From: Setaria digitata
Taxonomy: Eukaryota > Nematoda > Chromadorea > Rhabditida > Setariidae
Length of the DNA: 64,000 nt
Assembly (NCBI GenBank): GCA_003640385.1
Contig: RCAB01000053.1
Location: 124,001-188,000, forward strand
Direction of reading: 5' to 3'
The position numbers and the translations under genes were made by a program. The notes under the pieces are model-generated. The model made no database searches and had not been told where the DNA came from. It saw only the letters and a program-made list of their open reading frames with translations. Positions 10,682-24,747 of the stretch are shown here, piece after piece. Within the stretch, counting starts at the first letter, position 1. Each line of letters starts with the position of its first letter.

Positions 10682-13600
10682 TTATGGTGCAGGCATCTTT
10701 GGTGGAAAATGTGTATAAACATTGAAATCCGGCAGTTGAAAGCTTCCGTTTGTAGACATCATTGCATTCGGAGTCTGATATGGATTGTGAGCAACGAAAC
10801 TGCCATGCACTGTCTGTAAAACTATGCAGTTTTCGAAAAATTTTAAAGATGGACTCCAATAAACAGCATTTTTTTCTGAGAGTTTTTAAAAATTTTTAGA
10901 GACTTTTTCAACTAGTCTCAATTTTATTATCTTTGTCGCATCACCTTGTTGCACTGATATAATAGATACAGGTGGGCAATCATTAGAAAATGGGATAATG
11001 TTTGTCTTTCATTGGTGTTAGGGAATTGATTCGTATTTTAATTGACAAATATTTTGAAAAACATACCGCTGTATTGTTAGAAGAAAACCTGGGAAATCTT
11101 TGCTGATTGACCGGATTTAGAAATAATGGATGGTGAGATTCTGGCCCCAGTTGAAAAGGTTGCTCTGAAGATAATGTTGGAAGAGTAAATGTTGTTGCAG
11201 AAGCATTAACGGTACCATTTATATCGTTATCACCACTTTCTAAATCTGGTGATAAGCAGTGACCACTTTTACAATGAACCTGAAAGAAGGAAGTACTGAA
11301 ACCTTGAACTGCTAATATCAGATTATTGAAATGTTTTATATATACATATATATTATATATTTATATATGTATATATAAAATATATATATATATCAGATAG
11401 CTTGTAGTATTTAAAAGAAATCAGCAAATTCAATCATTTTTCAAGTCTTCAAATTTATTTGCACAAAAATTTATATTTTAATTTTGATGTATCAAGGGCT
11501 TAAATTCGATAAATCTTAAAGGTAATTAATCCTTGTTTTTAAATATTTTGTTAACAATTCATTCTACGCCGCAATTTTTCTTGCCAAACATTCATCTTGA
11601 AAAATAATCTGTTGGTTGACACGAAATAATTGTTAGAAACGAGGAAAAATCTATTTTCTTACTGTTTTAAATGGGGAACCGTTGGTGCATTTAAGGCGGT
11701 CCATTTTGCAATGAGTACCGTATTCCTCATAATGCAGATGGCTCGGCAGTTTGAAAATTTTTTTTAAAATTTTTAATTAGTTTTTGAAATTGTTGCAGCA
11801 ACTTTAATGAGAAAGATCAAAAGTATTGGTTACTCATAACAATTCTCGCTTGTTAAGGCGAAGAACTACTAATGATTTGAAAATGATTTCCAAGTACACG
11901 ACGAAGTTGCATAAATATAGTTATGTAATTTAAAATTACAAATTTGGACTTTAGTGAAGAATTGATTAGTCAAGAATTGAAACCAATTCAATAATACTAC
12001 TATTTAATAATTGTCATTTATTTGTTATATTACGTCTTTGTTATGGCTTGAAAAAAGCCCATCGTATTGCCCTCAAATTAGCAATCTAACAGATATCAAT
12101 CAAAATCAGTCAATCATTTGCACGTAATTTGAACCGGAACAAATTTGCTTTTCCTAATTCCATAAGAGATAAGAAAGAACGGATGGAATCGATGGAAGCA
12201 ATTAATTGAGATGCAAGACGGACAGGCTAATTTCTACAGCAATAGTAACTACTGTTGGTGACCTTACCTGGGATAATTATCAGATTAACTACGAGCGCGC
12301 CCAAACTTGTTGTGTTCTTAGAAAAAGAGAGGAGTTGGTATAAATTACCAATTCAATGAAGACAATCGGATTTGAGTAAAGCAAAAAATCAGTGAAAGAA
12401 ACAAATGAAACAAGCCAAACAGTCAATGAAAAGTCAGAAGTGAGAATTTTGAGGTCAACAATGATTGCAATAAAATAAATTTGGATTTGTTGAAAATCCT
12501 AATGTCGATTTGAAACTATCTTGAGGTAATTTCAAGTTCCTTATTTATAGTTTCTATATTTTTATATTACTAATTTTACTATCTTTTTATCGTCACTAGC
12601 AATGTCTGATTGTGCCCAAAAAGTCTAAAAATAGGCTAATTTCATTGTTAAGAGGAAATAATTACTGAGAAGCCAACAAAAGGTAAAAATGAATTGGATT
12701 GTTGTATGAAAACGTTTAACAAATGTTTGCTACCTTTGAAGCATTTACGGTAGGTAAAGCTTTACCTTATTGTGTCTTATCACTTTAATTTTATTCTCAG
12801 CACATAAACAATCATAATTTCTAATAAATTAAACGACTTATTTCGTAGCGTATAAGAAGCTATTTCAGAGCATTGTTCCATTAACCAAAAATCAAATTCG
12901 TTAAATTTTGTTGAAAGCTATCTATCAAATTTTTTACATGCTATTGATTTAGTTATTGGGTAAATTTTATTTCTTAAGTCATTAAAATCAAAAAAAAAAA
13001 AAAAAAAAATGGAAGAAGCTATAATAAATAATTTGATCTTTAAACTCCTAATAAGTTGCAATGAATGGATTCCAAGCATGAAATAATTCACTGCTAAATC
13101 TTAAGCCATTTTCAGATTAAATTTAAGAAAAATTGAATATATTCAATAAAATTTTAAGAAATTGGGCAATGTTTATAAGCCCAGAATTGCAATTAAATTT
13201 TTTAGCCAAAAGTAATTAACTAATCTAATAAGTGATATCGAGAGTCCCAAAACAGTACTGATTCTAAAGATGTACCTTTAAATGCTTTCGAAGTGAGGAT
13301 GGATGCGTGTAAGATTTGCGACATCCGTTAATTTTGCATTCATATGGCTTATCATTTGTATGCACATGCATATGTTTCTTTCGATCACTACTGTTAGCGA
13401 ATTTCCGATCGCAACCGGGATGTGTACAGGTAAATGGCTTGTCACCTGAAAAATCAACGCATCATTAGCAACCTTTAAAAAATTTTTAATAATTAAATTG
13501 AAATGTTAAATTATTCCTTCTAGAATTTGCCAAAGGATAGGCAGGGAATGCTACCTATTGGATCAGATGTTACTGTTCTTTAATGATCACCATGATGTTT

Positions 13601-16600
13601 CACATCGTATAACACACATGTGACAATGAGAAGGATTTATTAGTCATCTAATTCAATAGGTTAGTTCTTAGACCAGATGCCGGATCCTTCATTTGACTTT
13701 GAGCCACCAAACAATTATTCCATTGAACAAATGAATCTACTGATGAATAAATGAATGAATAGGTGAAGGAGTAGCTGTGATAGCGGTCAGAAATGAACAT
13801 CTTGTAGGATGTTAACAGGATAGTAGCTGATTTATAATTTTATTTTATTCATTTTTCTTTTCAAGGCTTATATAAACTGAGAAAGTCAAAAAGGCATAAA
13901 ACCACTCAATATAATTTTCAGCGTTGAGAATAATTTTCTATTTAGAACAGTGAAGCTAAAGTGAATTTAAGAATGAATTTAGAGTCGTTGAACCATAAGA
14001 AACCTTCCGAATTGTTTTGACCAATTTAAATATTTTCTATTCCAATAACTGAATAATTAAGTGAAGAATTAATGAGGAATATTGCGATAGTACTAATGAC
14101 AAGCTTGTCGAAGTGTGTGAAAAAACATTGGTTTGAAAACAGCTTGGTGATAAAAATAAGTTACGACAATAAAGTTTTTTATCTTAAAATCTGATAAATC
14201 ACTCATTCCCACTTTCGGGAAGTTCTTAATCATACGAAAATTAAACAAATTTTTTTTTTGTAGTCCTGTAAATTTCCTAAAAAATATACAGTGTGACAAA
14301 TAATTGCTGGTTGTTTCGAGGGTAACCAATTATAGATGCACTTAAGTGTTTTGTTTATTTAGTTCACTAGCTGATGCAATGAGCAGGTGTTATGTTACCT
14401 GCATATTATTATGGTACCACTGAATAGATCCAATTGAATGTCCTTCAAAATTTTATTATTCTATTAACTTTTTTTTTAAAATAAAAATGGAAATTTTGGA
14501 TACTAGGCGAATAGACAGTGCATTTTCTATATAATTAGAAGTAATTTTGCAGCCATCATGAAATATTTTCAAAGATTTTAATTCTAAGTTTAGTTTTCAA
14601 TTCAAAGGATGATACTTTTTCTTTTCTGGCACACAGAAGATACCGTATTGTAGAGGTTAAGGAGTTATATATCATGAAGAATTTAGTTCTTAGAAATGAT
14701 GACTTCAGTAGAAGACCTTTTTAGATAACTTACATTTCTGAGAGCATATTATAGTTCAGTCCAAGATTTTAATTCACATAAATAATTTTGAGGAAACGGT
14801 AGAGAATTTATTGTCCGTTAATTTAAAAAGAAATTTTTGGTGCAATTCTGCGAGGATGCCAAAAAATCGTCTTATGGTCAGCTGCAGAACTATGACATTG
14901 TACATATGAATTATACTAAATCTGACATCTGAATTGATTTTGACAAGAGTAAGATGCTGATGCGTTATGTGCTCGAAGGAAGCAACAATAATAGATGATC
15001 GGAAAGAGGATAGGTAACTGGGATCCATCTGCTCTATTGTTATGGGTGGATTATTGATGAGTCGAGTAGGCCATCACCTAATAATATATCTGAATGATTT
15101 TAGTTTTTATTGCAAAATAAATTATAAATGATTGTATGATGTCATAACAGAATTATATCAGTCAATATCGAGAACCAAGTTGTTGTGATAGTGATAAGCT
15201 CTGATTAGCGTTGAGATCATTAACAATTATTTGACGCCAGTTTTATATTATCTCAATTATCTCCTTAGTATTCTGTTTCAACAAGACTCTTTTACTTCAT
15301 TTTAGATATCTCTGAGTTGCAACAATGGCAGTATTAAACATATAAAAATTTGATAATCGCATATATAACCTGTATGAGTTCTTTGATGAATTTTCAAGTT
15401 TTCGCTCCTCGCAAAAACTTTTGAGCACATTGTACATGGAAATGGCCTTTCACCCGTATGTACTCGAATATGGTTTACAAGCTTGTATTTTGCCTGGAAT
15501 GCAGCTTTAATCAAATAAAATTATTCTCATATGTTCCACCTATTCACTAGTATGTGCAAAACATTGAATCAGTCAAAAGTTAAAAGCATCCCTTACCTTT
15601 TTCTTACCATATACATATTCTGTAACGAAAGCTTCTTATGTATTTATCATGTTGGCTGACCTTCATCGTCGAGAGTCTTGCAGCTAATTATTATCCCATC
15701 CTTGCTCAGAGTAGAACGATATTAAAATTTTCTTCCTCATATTACTTCAGCTATCTTTGTCACTTATTTGAGGTCTTGCATGAATATATTTAGCTATTGC
15801 TGGATTTTGAGTCCCATAATTTTTAAATAAAATAAACCCTATGAATGAAATTTCATCACTCGTCAGGCTAAAAAATGAATTACATCTTACTTTGAAAATT
15901 TTTCCTCTTCTTGAGCAGTCTTTCCATTGGCAAATATGGAAGGCACTATCCGACACTCCCACATGTTCATGTTGCAAATGGGATACGATATGTTCGATAG
16001 AGTAAAATAACCGACCGCATATCCTATTCCGCTGCAGCATTAACAAATGAATTTGAAAGAATCCCATTTTTTTTTTTTGGAATTCTTGAAAAGAAATTGT
16101 AAGTTTAAATATAGCCAGGTCTTGCTTATTTGAACACCATATTGCTAAAATTTACTTTATATAGAAAATGAATGGGAAGTGTGCTCAAGAAATAGTGATC
16201 TTTTACGATTACAAAGTGAACATTATTCAAGGAAGAAAGAATAAGATTTCTCCACTTGAAGTTCTGGACTTTAGTACTAACTTCGATCCACTGGCACTGA
16301 ATTGGATTCTGAAGGTAGTTGTTGCCTGTTGTACTGGATGTCATTGGTTGCATAGTAAACGGAAAATGTGGATAGTGAGGTCGAACAAACGGATTTGACG
16401 AACATGCATGACTGAAAAGTGTTTCAGGATCCGGCTTGATAAGATTACATGAATAATCAGCCGTAGTCGATGTTGGCACAGAATTAAGTAGACATGGGCT
16501 TTGCATAAATGGCGTTTCTGGAGCGAAATACATATCTGGACCAAAAGCAGCACCACGAGTCCCGTAACCATTTTCTGGAAAAGAAACTAAAATTCACGAT

Positions 16601-17918
16601 TGATTACGTACAACCAGTAATTTATTTGCATATTTACATAAATATGAAACTTCCTAAAATTTGTGAAGTCTTAAAACAAGGCACCATTCTTGATAAACAG
16701 TTGTTGCCCAAATGCAGATTGCGATGGTACCACAGATTGGTAATAATTACTCGGATTACAACCATTTGGAGGAATGATCGCATTCCCAACTTCCTTGTCT
16801 GGTATATTCGGAAGTTGAGCGGGTCTAAAAAATATGCATAAGAAAAATGGAATAATTCGAACTAAGCTGAAATTCCTAATTAACTTTCTGCATAATATTT
16901 TTGTTTATGTCACAGTAATTTACAGTTCAAAAAAAAAAAAACTAAATGTCTAGATAACCTTATATTCATGCAGCTTATGATTAAGACAGCTAATTATCCT
17001 GTCACATAGTAACTAGTCTTTACTGATAATTTTTTGGCACTCTCCAACTGGCAAGCATATAACTGACTTAAATACTTTAGGCATGTCTCTAGCTATGTTT
17101 CATTAGCAGTGCATTCTTTTCAATTTATCAATATATTACTCACATATATTAGCGCAGTACTTTTGATAGTTTTAATGATATAATAGATTTTTTAGCATTT
17201 TAAATAAAGATTAAGGTTTATACTCGAACAAACATTATATAGAAGCTAAGTATTTTCAGTACTCAGTTTTTAATATCATGTAATTTTTATTTTGCGTTAC
17301 TATTCAAAATATTACTGTTTGTTAATGTACAAAATTTGAATTTAAGAATGCAATTTATGTATTCAAAAAAGAAAAAATGGGGAAATTTTCAGATATTAAC
17401 TCTTTAAGAACCTATTCAGGTCTACTAAGTCAAATTTTTGGTTAGAAAATTTAAAATATAAAAATTGCAGAATGAAATAATAAACAATCATTAAGAAAAG
17501 TGGTTAAAAGCTCGGGCTTCTCTGAAGGAGATATTTCGAAATATTGGTAATTGAAGGAACGGCTGACTCTGACTTCAATCTAGCAATGGATGGGTGAAAA
17601 TATTTAAATGCTATATGCTATTCAAATGATAAGCAAATATTATTCCTATCTTCCTCATTATTTACAACATAATTTAGCATAAGACAGTAAGGGAATGATG
17701 AAGAACTTAGTGATAATTTTAATGAGCCGTTTGACAGCTTCAGTTATTGCTCATAAATACATGATTAGACAAGGAATGACAAACAATTCGTACCCGATCG
17801 GTAGGTGGCTTGTAACGTTGAATGGTGGTAAAATGGTCGGGGAAGGAGAAGTAATGTCGGGTGCGCAATTGGTGGCCGGTTGATGATGCTGCTGGGGTTG
17901 GTATCCTGGAGTGAGCAT
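10682..17918 (-). CDS. ref-2: REF-2/ZIC family five-zinc-finger transcription factor
   Basis: Eight exons, all in phase: 17918-17794, 16824-16685, 16574-16282, 16031-15891, 15493-15370, 13445-13276, 11279-11089 and 10799-10682; 433 aa. The N-terminus is Pro/Gln/His-rich and disordered. Five C2H2 fingers run from about 183 to 331. Finger 1 is the atypical ZIC type (CQWIERNRIC, then [10 protein letters not shown]). Finger 2 begins [13 protein letters not shown] and continues [18 protein letters not shown]. Finger 3 has the signature [17 protein letters not shown], finger 4 [14 protein letters not shown], finger 5 [12 protein letters not shown]. These hallmarks make the family certain. Nuclear DNA-binding regulator; in C. 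elegans REF-2 acts in epidermal and neuronal fate. The C-terminus (to PPKMPAP) is low complexity. The start follows an in-frame TAG. The donor at 16685 (G|GTGCCT) is the weakest border. Confidence 0.92.
11337..11393. repeat. AT dinucleotide repeat
   Basis: Alternating tatata tract with several self-complementary segments, in the last large region of the ref-2 gene between exons 6 and 7. Simple-sequence DNA. Confidence 0.85.
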
Positions 17919-18169
17919 CAACGGAGTCTAGGTGATTTCGGGTAGATGTCTAGAGGAGAGTAATTCAGCTTGTAGCAGACCACCTCAGAATCATGAGAAC
18001 GATTAGAAACTCGACGGGGAGCAATACACTCCGCGACATAATTCCTTCTTGTTCGGGAAGAATCAATCAGGTTCTCTGGAAGAAATGGAAGGCGGGCATG
18101 CTCATCATTACTCGCCCCGCCTTTTGCCCCTATCACAACTATCGTAATCGAACTGAGCAGCCAATGCAT
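17919..18169 (-). promoter_or_regulatory. ref-2 5' leader with 83-codon uORF and possible trans-splice acceptor
   Basis: An ATG at 18169 opens an 83-codon frame whose TGA stop overlaps the ref-2 start as TGATG (17920-17916). The leader is more GC-rich than its surroundings. Within it, TTTCTTCCAG ending at 18076 is a strong acceptor; if it receives a spliced leader, the uORF start would be removed. No uORF protein family is recognised. Confidence 0.35.
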
Positions 18170-21100
18170 TGATTCGTGGATTACGAAAGAAGGAAGTTTC
18201 AGATATTGAGGTGGTAAAATGAAAAGGTGGAGCGGAATGGCATAAACAATTAACTCAATTTATGAGTCTCCAAGCTGTCACCAATAAACTTTTTGGGAAA
18301 AAACGAGGGAAAAGAGATAGGCGGAAATGAAATCATCGTGGATGAATTGATTCTTTTATAAGGCCAAGGTAACCAGGAATGTAGCACTTCTCTAGATCAG
18401 ACTTCTTCGATTCGTTTCATTTTCCACCAATTTTTTTTTTTACAAAAAAGAGGCACACCGTTACGTCATACTCTTACCAATAAAATCCAGAAGAAACAGA
18501 ACAGTGAGTAAATGGAAATAGCTTTTGGCCGTAGTATCTACTTGATTCGTCAATTTTTTTGTACCTTTGTGTTTGTGTAAATTTTTAAAAAGTAATGAAA
18601 AAATTGATGGAAGTTTGAAAGGAACTTACCGCTGCAGCTTGGTATGATGATGGAAGTGTGAGTAAGAAAATCCAAATAACATTTTTTTTTTGAGCAATTT
18701 TTATATTCTGATTGCTAGAATAAATGCAGTTAGATAAGAGATTTCATTCTCATATTGACATAATGTAGAAAAATTAGCAAAAAACGCAAAATTTTGCTCA
18801 AGCTCTTTTTTTTGACAGTAAGAACGAAGATTCTAAATTTTTCCTTTCATTTTTAACAATCTTTTCTGAAAAACACCGTAGCGCTTTTTTGGAACTTTTA
18901 ACAAGTGCTTCAGCGTTTTTCAGTTTCATTTCTTCTTTCGTCAATTTTTATTATTCAAATTTCATTATAGCTTCAGACCAATGCTAAAAATTTTCTTATT
19001 AGTGTTTAGCAATTATAATACTACAATTACTTTTGCATTTCAATAAGTCTGTGTAATTATGAAATATAATTGGACACTTTTTTTATCCTAAATCCAATTC
19101 CAAAACTTTCAGTTATTGGTTCCATAATTGATTCTAAGCTAAAAGTTCAGAATGTGAAAAATTATTAAACTAGAATTTATTTGGAGATTTCGAATATGGT
19201 TTTAATTTTATACAAGAAATGCGCTTGCCATAAAAATATTCTATGAAATATAAAAATGTAATATATGCTTATTGGTATAATACATTAATTATGACTGCAA
19301 GGTAAACAATACATTCGACTTCTTCATAAGTTATGTTTAATGAGAAAGAGACAGGTTCAGTTTCATTTCAGTTTTAATCAATGGTATTTATTTATCAGCA
19401 TGGAAGTATAGTCCAAGAGTTTATTATTGCATATCGAGCGTCTGACTGATTAACTTTGATGATGGCAAAAAAAATGGTATAAGTCTCGGTATCTTGAAAT
19501 TTTTTTTTGTTCACGAAATAAATTTAATCAAGTTTTCTAAAAGTGTTGTGTAAAATATCCAACTAAACAAAATGAATAAGATAAAGTTAAAGAAAATTGT
19601 AAAGTGATGACCAGCAGTGAAGTATGGTTTGTGTTATTGTGATAGTGACCAGGTTGACATATATGTATACCCAGATTATAGTTTTCATGATTATTGATAC
19701 GTTGCTATCGGGGATGATGATGTTGAGGATGATAAGATTGGCAAAGGTGACAATGATAGCGACAATATTAACAACAATAATAACACAAACTCTTCTCCCA
19801 ACATATCGCTATAAGCAATACAGGTGACACGCGACTTCGCTCTCATATCAAAGTGTTGCCCGGGATGGTGTTAAAGTTGTAATTTTCATTCCATAGTTAA
19901 CGATCTCTACATATCTTTTCTTATCTTCTTATTCACAAGAAAATATTATTGCAACACTGAATCCAATTATGATACCAGTTTTGCATAGACATGCTCAAAT
20001 TCTTTAAGGCAGATAAGAGAATTTGGCAAAACCATAATAATAACTTTTTAAACTATCATGGAGTTATAGTTCCATAAGATTTAATATTTAAATACTGCCG
20101 TATCTTTGTTGTACACTTAAATTGTCTTAAATTATATTATTGCGGTGTAAATATTTTGTTGAAATAAAATTTTTGCAAATATTATCACAATTTAATTTAC
20201 AGCATAATTACTAATGCCATTTTTCGGCACTTTTGTTATGCGGCGAATAATTTATTGGCGAATAGAGGACAAGATGAATCCATAAAGCGATGGTATCTCT
20301 TCATTTTTACTAAGCAGCGATGATTTATTTTCGATCATAGTAAGCGTAAATTTGACAATTTTATGGAATTTCTCAAACTTAAAATTATTATAATTAAAGA
20401 TTATCGCTACATCTGTTGTTCTAAAATCTTCTCTCTCCTTTTTACAACATATATAATACTTGTAAATAAATTCGAATTTGTGTTATTATATTAAGAAGCT
20501 CGATTTTATTTGCTTGAAGCTCACATAAATTATACTGTGACGTGACACTAAATTACGTAATGATAAGCAGTCATTGGATAGCGATTACCGTTATTCATTT
20601 GATATGCTCCTCAATTTACACTTATTCAGGTCATTTATTCACAGTAATCTTTACTGTTTCTCTTACCTAATTAATGTTAATAAGAATCTCTCTGATAATG
20701 TTGGTTTTCAAAATTTTCAGCTAAATTTAACATTGTTATTCGAGAGAAAAAAACTGATTGATAAATTTATGTATCGATAATTTTAAAAATTTAATTGTTC
20801 GCTACTTCACGCATGCATTTATTTCTCACTGCTTCTCCTGCTGTGCTTTTGCTGGTTTTTTTGTCTTTTTTTTATAACAAATTTTTATGCTCATTACAAA
20901 AGGTCACTTGCTTATTTATCATCATATATGGTATCTCAAATATGATCAGCAGCTTTTCGCAGATTGTGAACATGAATTTCACCTAAAATAATCTTTCTGT
21001 CGAAGTTCAGCAGTGATAAAAGTAGTGCAGAAAAAGTTTATTGTTAGAGGTTAAAGGTCGAAACTAAATGCTGAAGAAAGAAAGGTGAAGGAGGGAGCGA

Positions 21101-21655
21101 AAAATACGACATTACGGTTAATTCAACAACTTTGTATCTGTCACTCAATGCAAATAATGCAATTGATGGAAGAGTAAGCAAAGTTATGTGCAAAACAAAT
21201 ATGATAAAATATTTCTTGAGACTATTTGTTTGGATTGTACATAAAGTTTTTTTTCTGCAAATGTGTAAATACGTCAAAAATGAAATTGAAATTTCTCTTT
21301 CTTTCAAAGACATCGAATAGCATGTTTTGGTTCATATTTAATCGTTTAATTAAGCTTCCAGAGTTCTAAACATGACAAATAATCAAAGTCACTGCTTGCT
21401 TGCATAAAATTTAAATAATCGTGTAGATCGTATTTTTTTTATATAATTAAATGCACATGTCGAAAAAAAATGTTTATTTCGAAAACTCATAGCAAATTAA
21501 ATTTTTAGTTGCTGAATATATATATTTTTTTATGGACTTTCGTTGTTTCTTCTGGAAAGATTTCAACAAAAAGATTCGATTGAATCAATTGGTGAAATCC
21601 GATTCTATGAAACAAAACGTCCGGTGATCAATTTCTACACTATTGTATTTTATTT

Positions 21656-21860
21656 CTAGTTCATTTCTTGATAAGGGAACAAATTTTCTCATTCTTCCAA
21701 GATTTCGTTACAAGATGGATTCAATTTTGCTTTTAAGGTAACGATATTGTACGCACTCTAAATANTTAGTTCATTTCTTGATAAGGGAACAAATTTTCTC
21801 ATTCTTCCAAGATGGATTCAATTTTGCTTTTAAGGTAACGATATTGTACGCACTCTAAAT
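21656..21860. repeat. Tandem copy of ~100 bp joined by a single N
   Basis: The block from tagttcatttcttgataagg to cgcactctaaata occurs at about 21656-21764 and again at 21768-21860, with one N at 21765 between them. The second copy lacks 13 bases, consistent with loss of one unit between two caagat repeats. A single N between overlapping ends suggests a contig join rather than a biological duplication. Confidence 0.8.
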
Positions 21861-22086
21861 AAAATTTATTTAAGTTCCAAATTTCGAGCAGTTATTAAAA
21901 TTCGAATAAATTAAGGGCTAATGAAGATAATTTATTAATATTTGGAATATTCTTCCTTAAAGACAGAAAGAAAACTTAGTATTACCTTGAATGTTTTTAA
22001 AAAAATGCGCAAAATATTAAATTTTCAATTCAGCTCAAAGTATATCTTAAGATTCTTTTTCTGATTAATGAAATTATGCGATTAAT

Positions 22087-22519
22087 GTGAAAAGTATTTC
22101 ACTACCCACCGAAAAATTTGCGTATTGAAGGAAAGGTTACTAAATTATGGTGCTATTTTCGATAAGGAAGGACAAATACTGGATCTGTTGATGAAGGCAT
22201 AATCCTGCAGAGTAAAGCCGGACGTTCAATCATCCTTCAGACAACAAATCTATCAATCTGTGCAGGAAACTTCACCAGATTTTGACACTCCAATGAAACA
22301 CCGTATAAGTATAACTGATGAAGGAGTAAAGTGACGGTATTCATTGCCAGGTTTCAAGATGCTATTGGTTTCACTATGTCAATTTTACAGGCAAACTTCT
22401 TTGCGCCAAAAAATACTCATATCTTTCTTTGTGAGTTTCTGTCCACCTTGTTTAAGTGTTACACGAGAACCGGTTTGAAAGCAGTAATGCTGAATCCTGA
22501 AATCTGCCATTATCATTAG
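22087..22519 (+). pseudogene. Decayed protein-coding remnant, family unknown
   Basis: Three protein-like stretches follow one another. KICVLKERLLNYGAIFDKEG continues to one in-frame TAA at about 22200. The same frame resumes with VKPDVQSSFRQQIYQSVQET and HRISITDEGVK. A shift to the neighbouring frame at about 22330 then gives VTVFIARFQDAIGFTMSILQ. One stop plus one frameshift in an otherwise coherent chain fits a pseudogene. The stop sits too close to the next in-frame segment for an intron of normal size. I cannot assign a domain. Confidence 0.35.
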
Positions 22520-24708
22520 ATCGTTCATCATTTTCTATTAGTCAAAGTTTGATTTACCTTCTTCAAAAAACATACAACGTTTCCACCACTGATCATAATT
22601 AATAACCTTAAGTTCTACATTACCTGATTTGGAAATTTTGAGCTACTTTTGAATCGATTTGTGTTTCAAATTTTACTTGGTGATATTCTAAGTCTTTGAT
22701 TCATCGATGTACTGCAGTAGTGGAAATAGCTTTAGCTCGCATTCATCATTATGCTAATTTATATAGCCAAAAACTCTAAACAAGCTTCAGTGGATTCTGA
22801 ATCTGAACTGATAATCAGAGATAAATGAAAGGATTGTCTTAAATGCACTAAATATTCTCTTTCTAATATACTTTACTTTCAGTTTTCTCTACATCACTTC
22901 CAAATATTTAAATTAAAAATGTTGGCGATCGACAATATTTGGGATCATTGTGATTTTGATTACTTTTATATCTTTCAAATAGCCAACATAGTGTTAAAGG
23001 CAATCGGAAAAAACATTTCAGAAGGGACTGCTGCTCCATTTCAGAACGCCTATCTTTTTCACACTTAGTAGGGGGTAACTTTAACGCAAGCATTTCTGTT
23101 CATTAGAAAATTAACTTATTATTGCCATCAGTATGGCATTGCAATCGTGCAGTGCATTACAGTATTATGTAATGATACTGTGAGCGGTGAGATCAAAGTG
23201 AATCACTTCGAGACATGTATATAACAATCTAGTAGTTAAGTGGTCGATTAGCGAAATTATCTCGTCATGTAAATTACTGTTAGGGACAAATAAAATCGCA
23301 TTTGTTGAAGAAACTAAATTCGCACCTTTAGCCTTTGTCTTCTTTGAAGAGACCGCTCGATGAGATATTTGACATTAAGGAAGAAAGTGTGAAGTAGTAA
23401 GAATTCAACTATGTATAATTAAAAATGCCTTTCATAATAATAATGGCTCATCTTATATTAATAACTCTAATTTACACTTGATATTACTATTCTTTAGGTA
23501 CATGTGAGGTAAGTAGAATGAAGGAAAATGAATCCCTTTTCATTTCATCAGCAATTTTATAAAAGCTTTTAAAGTAGAGCAAAAAGAAATTGGCAAGGAA
23601 ATTTTCAATTCAGCAAATGTCTTTATTCTTAAAACATTAGTTTAAAAACTTTTATGAGTCATCTAGGCTCTAGTTTTATGAAGAAAAATTGCGTTTGAAG
23701 TCATGAGACAGAAAAAATTTCTATATCACTTTAGTTTTGCAGGATCTAGAAGACCTTAAAAAAGCAAAAAGGTCAATTAAGAAGGAGATGAAACAAAATT
23801 CAAGACACAAGATTTTCTTATAGTTCAAAACTAATTAAAAGTCAATTGCTTGACCGTGAAATAATATTCTAGTGTTTACCAGAAAGATAGAATCTGATCT
23901 TGGTTAGTTGTGCAACTACTATTAAAATTATTACTACTGGTGATGAAGAGATGCTTAATTTTCAGAATTAGACAGCAAGAAAGTGCTGATTGGATTTCAT
24001 GCTTGACTATTTTTTCAAAGTTGTCTAGTTTTCCAGGTGCTTGTTATACATATAAAATAATTAATTGCCATAAAAAACTATTGTTCACAATAATAATCAT
24101 CGAATATAATAAAATTAAATCTAACGTAATATATCGTCTATGATTTATTATTAAGTTTCCACCAAGTGTACTTTGCCACTACCAAGATATATTATCATCG
24201 TCAGTAACAATGAACATTGTACGGTTAGAATTGTGTTAATTTCAGTTTATTTACCTTTGAAGTAAACAAATTGTGTGTCATATTTTTGAATCGCGGAATA
24301 TTTAAATTTGCGCAAAATGTGACCTTGCTATCCACAAATTCTTCAGTCATTTATTTTTAGTTTTTAATTCTTTTATGTAAATTAATACAAAAAATACAAA
24401 CTTTATTCCATGCCAGATATTACGATTTTCAGTGTGATTATTTGTACAAGTATTAACCAATACCAGCTTGATGGGAGAAAAAGATTTACTTGTAAGAATT
24501 ATAATTAATGATAATTTAAAGCATATACCACAAGGTGCATCAATACTTGTATTATTTTTTACGTAAAAGATAAGCGAAGTATCTGTAAATCAACGCTATG
24601 TAAATGGCAAGTTTCCTACTTTACTTGTAGTTATTCCCAATACTTTTAACAATCAAAGTTCTAGAATCTTGATACCTCGAACTTTGGCATCTCAAATTTC
24701 TGATATGA

Positions 24709-24714
24709 TTTATT
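24709..24714 (-). other. Poly(A) signal of flp-18
   Basis: AATAAA on the minus strand, 34 bases after the flp-18 stop codon. Confidence 0.55.
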
Positions 24715-24747
24715 GACATTAAAATATATCACTTGATAACTGTATGC

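Larger units (their letters stand above)
18170..24708. other. Intergenic, ref-2 5' side to flp-18 3' side
   Basis: AT-rich with no secure gene. Short open frames (19624-19827, 20574-20986, 21044-21320, 23910-24143) look random. A duplicated block and a coding remnant inside it are listed separately. The part close to 18.2-18.7 kb probably contains the ref-2 promoter. Confidence 0.5.

Noticed and set aside
14774..15028. 84-codon minus frame inside a ref-2 intron
   Set aside because: Not in phase with flanking zinc-finger exons and no family resemblance; treated as intronic.
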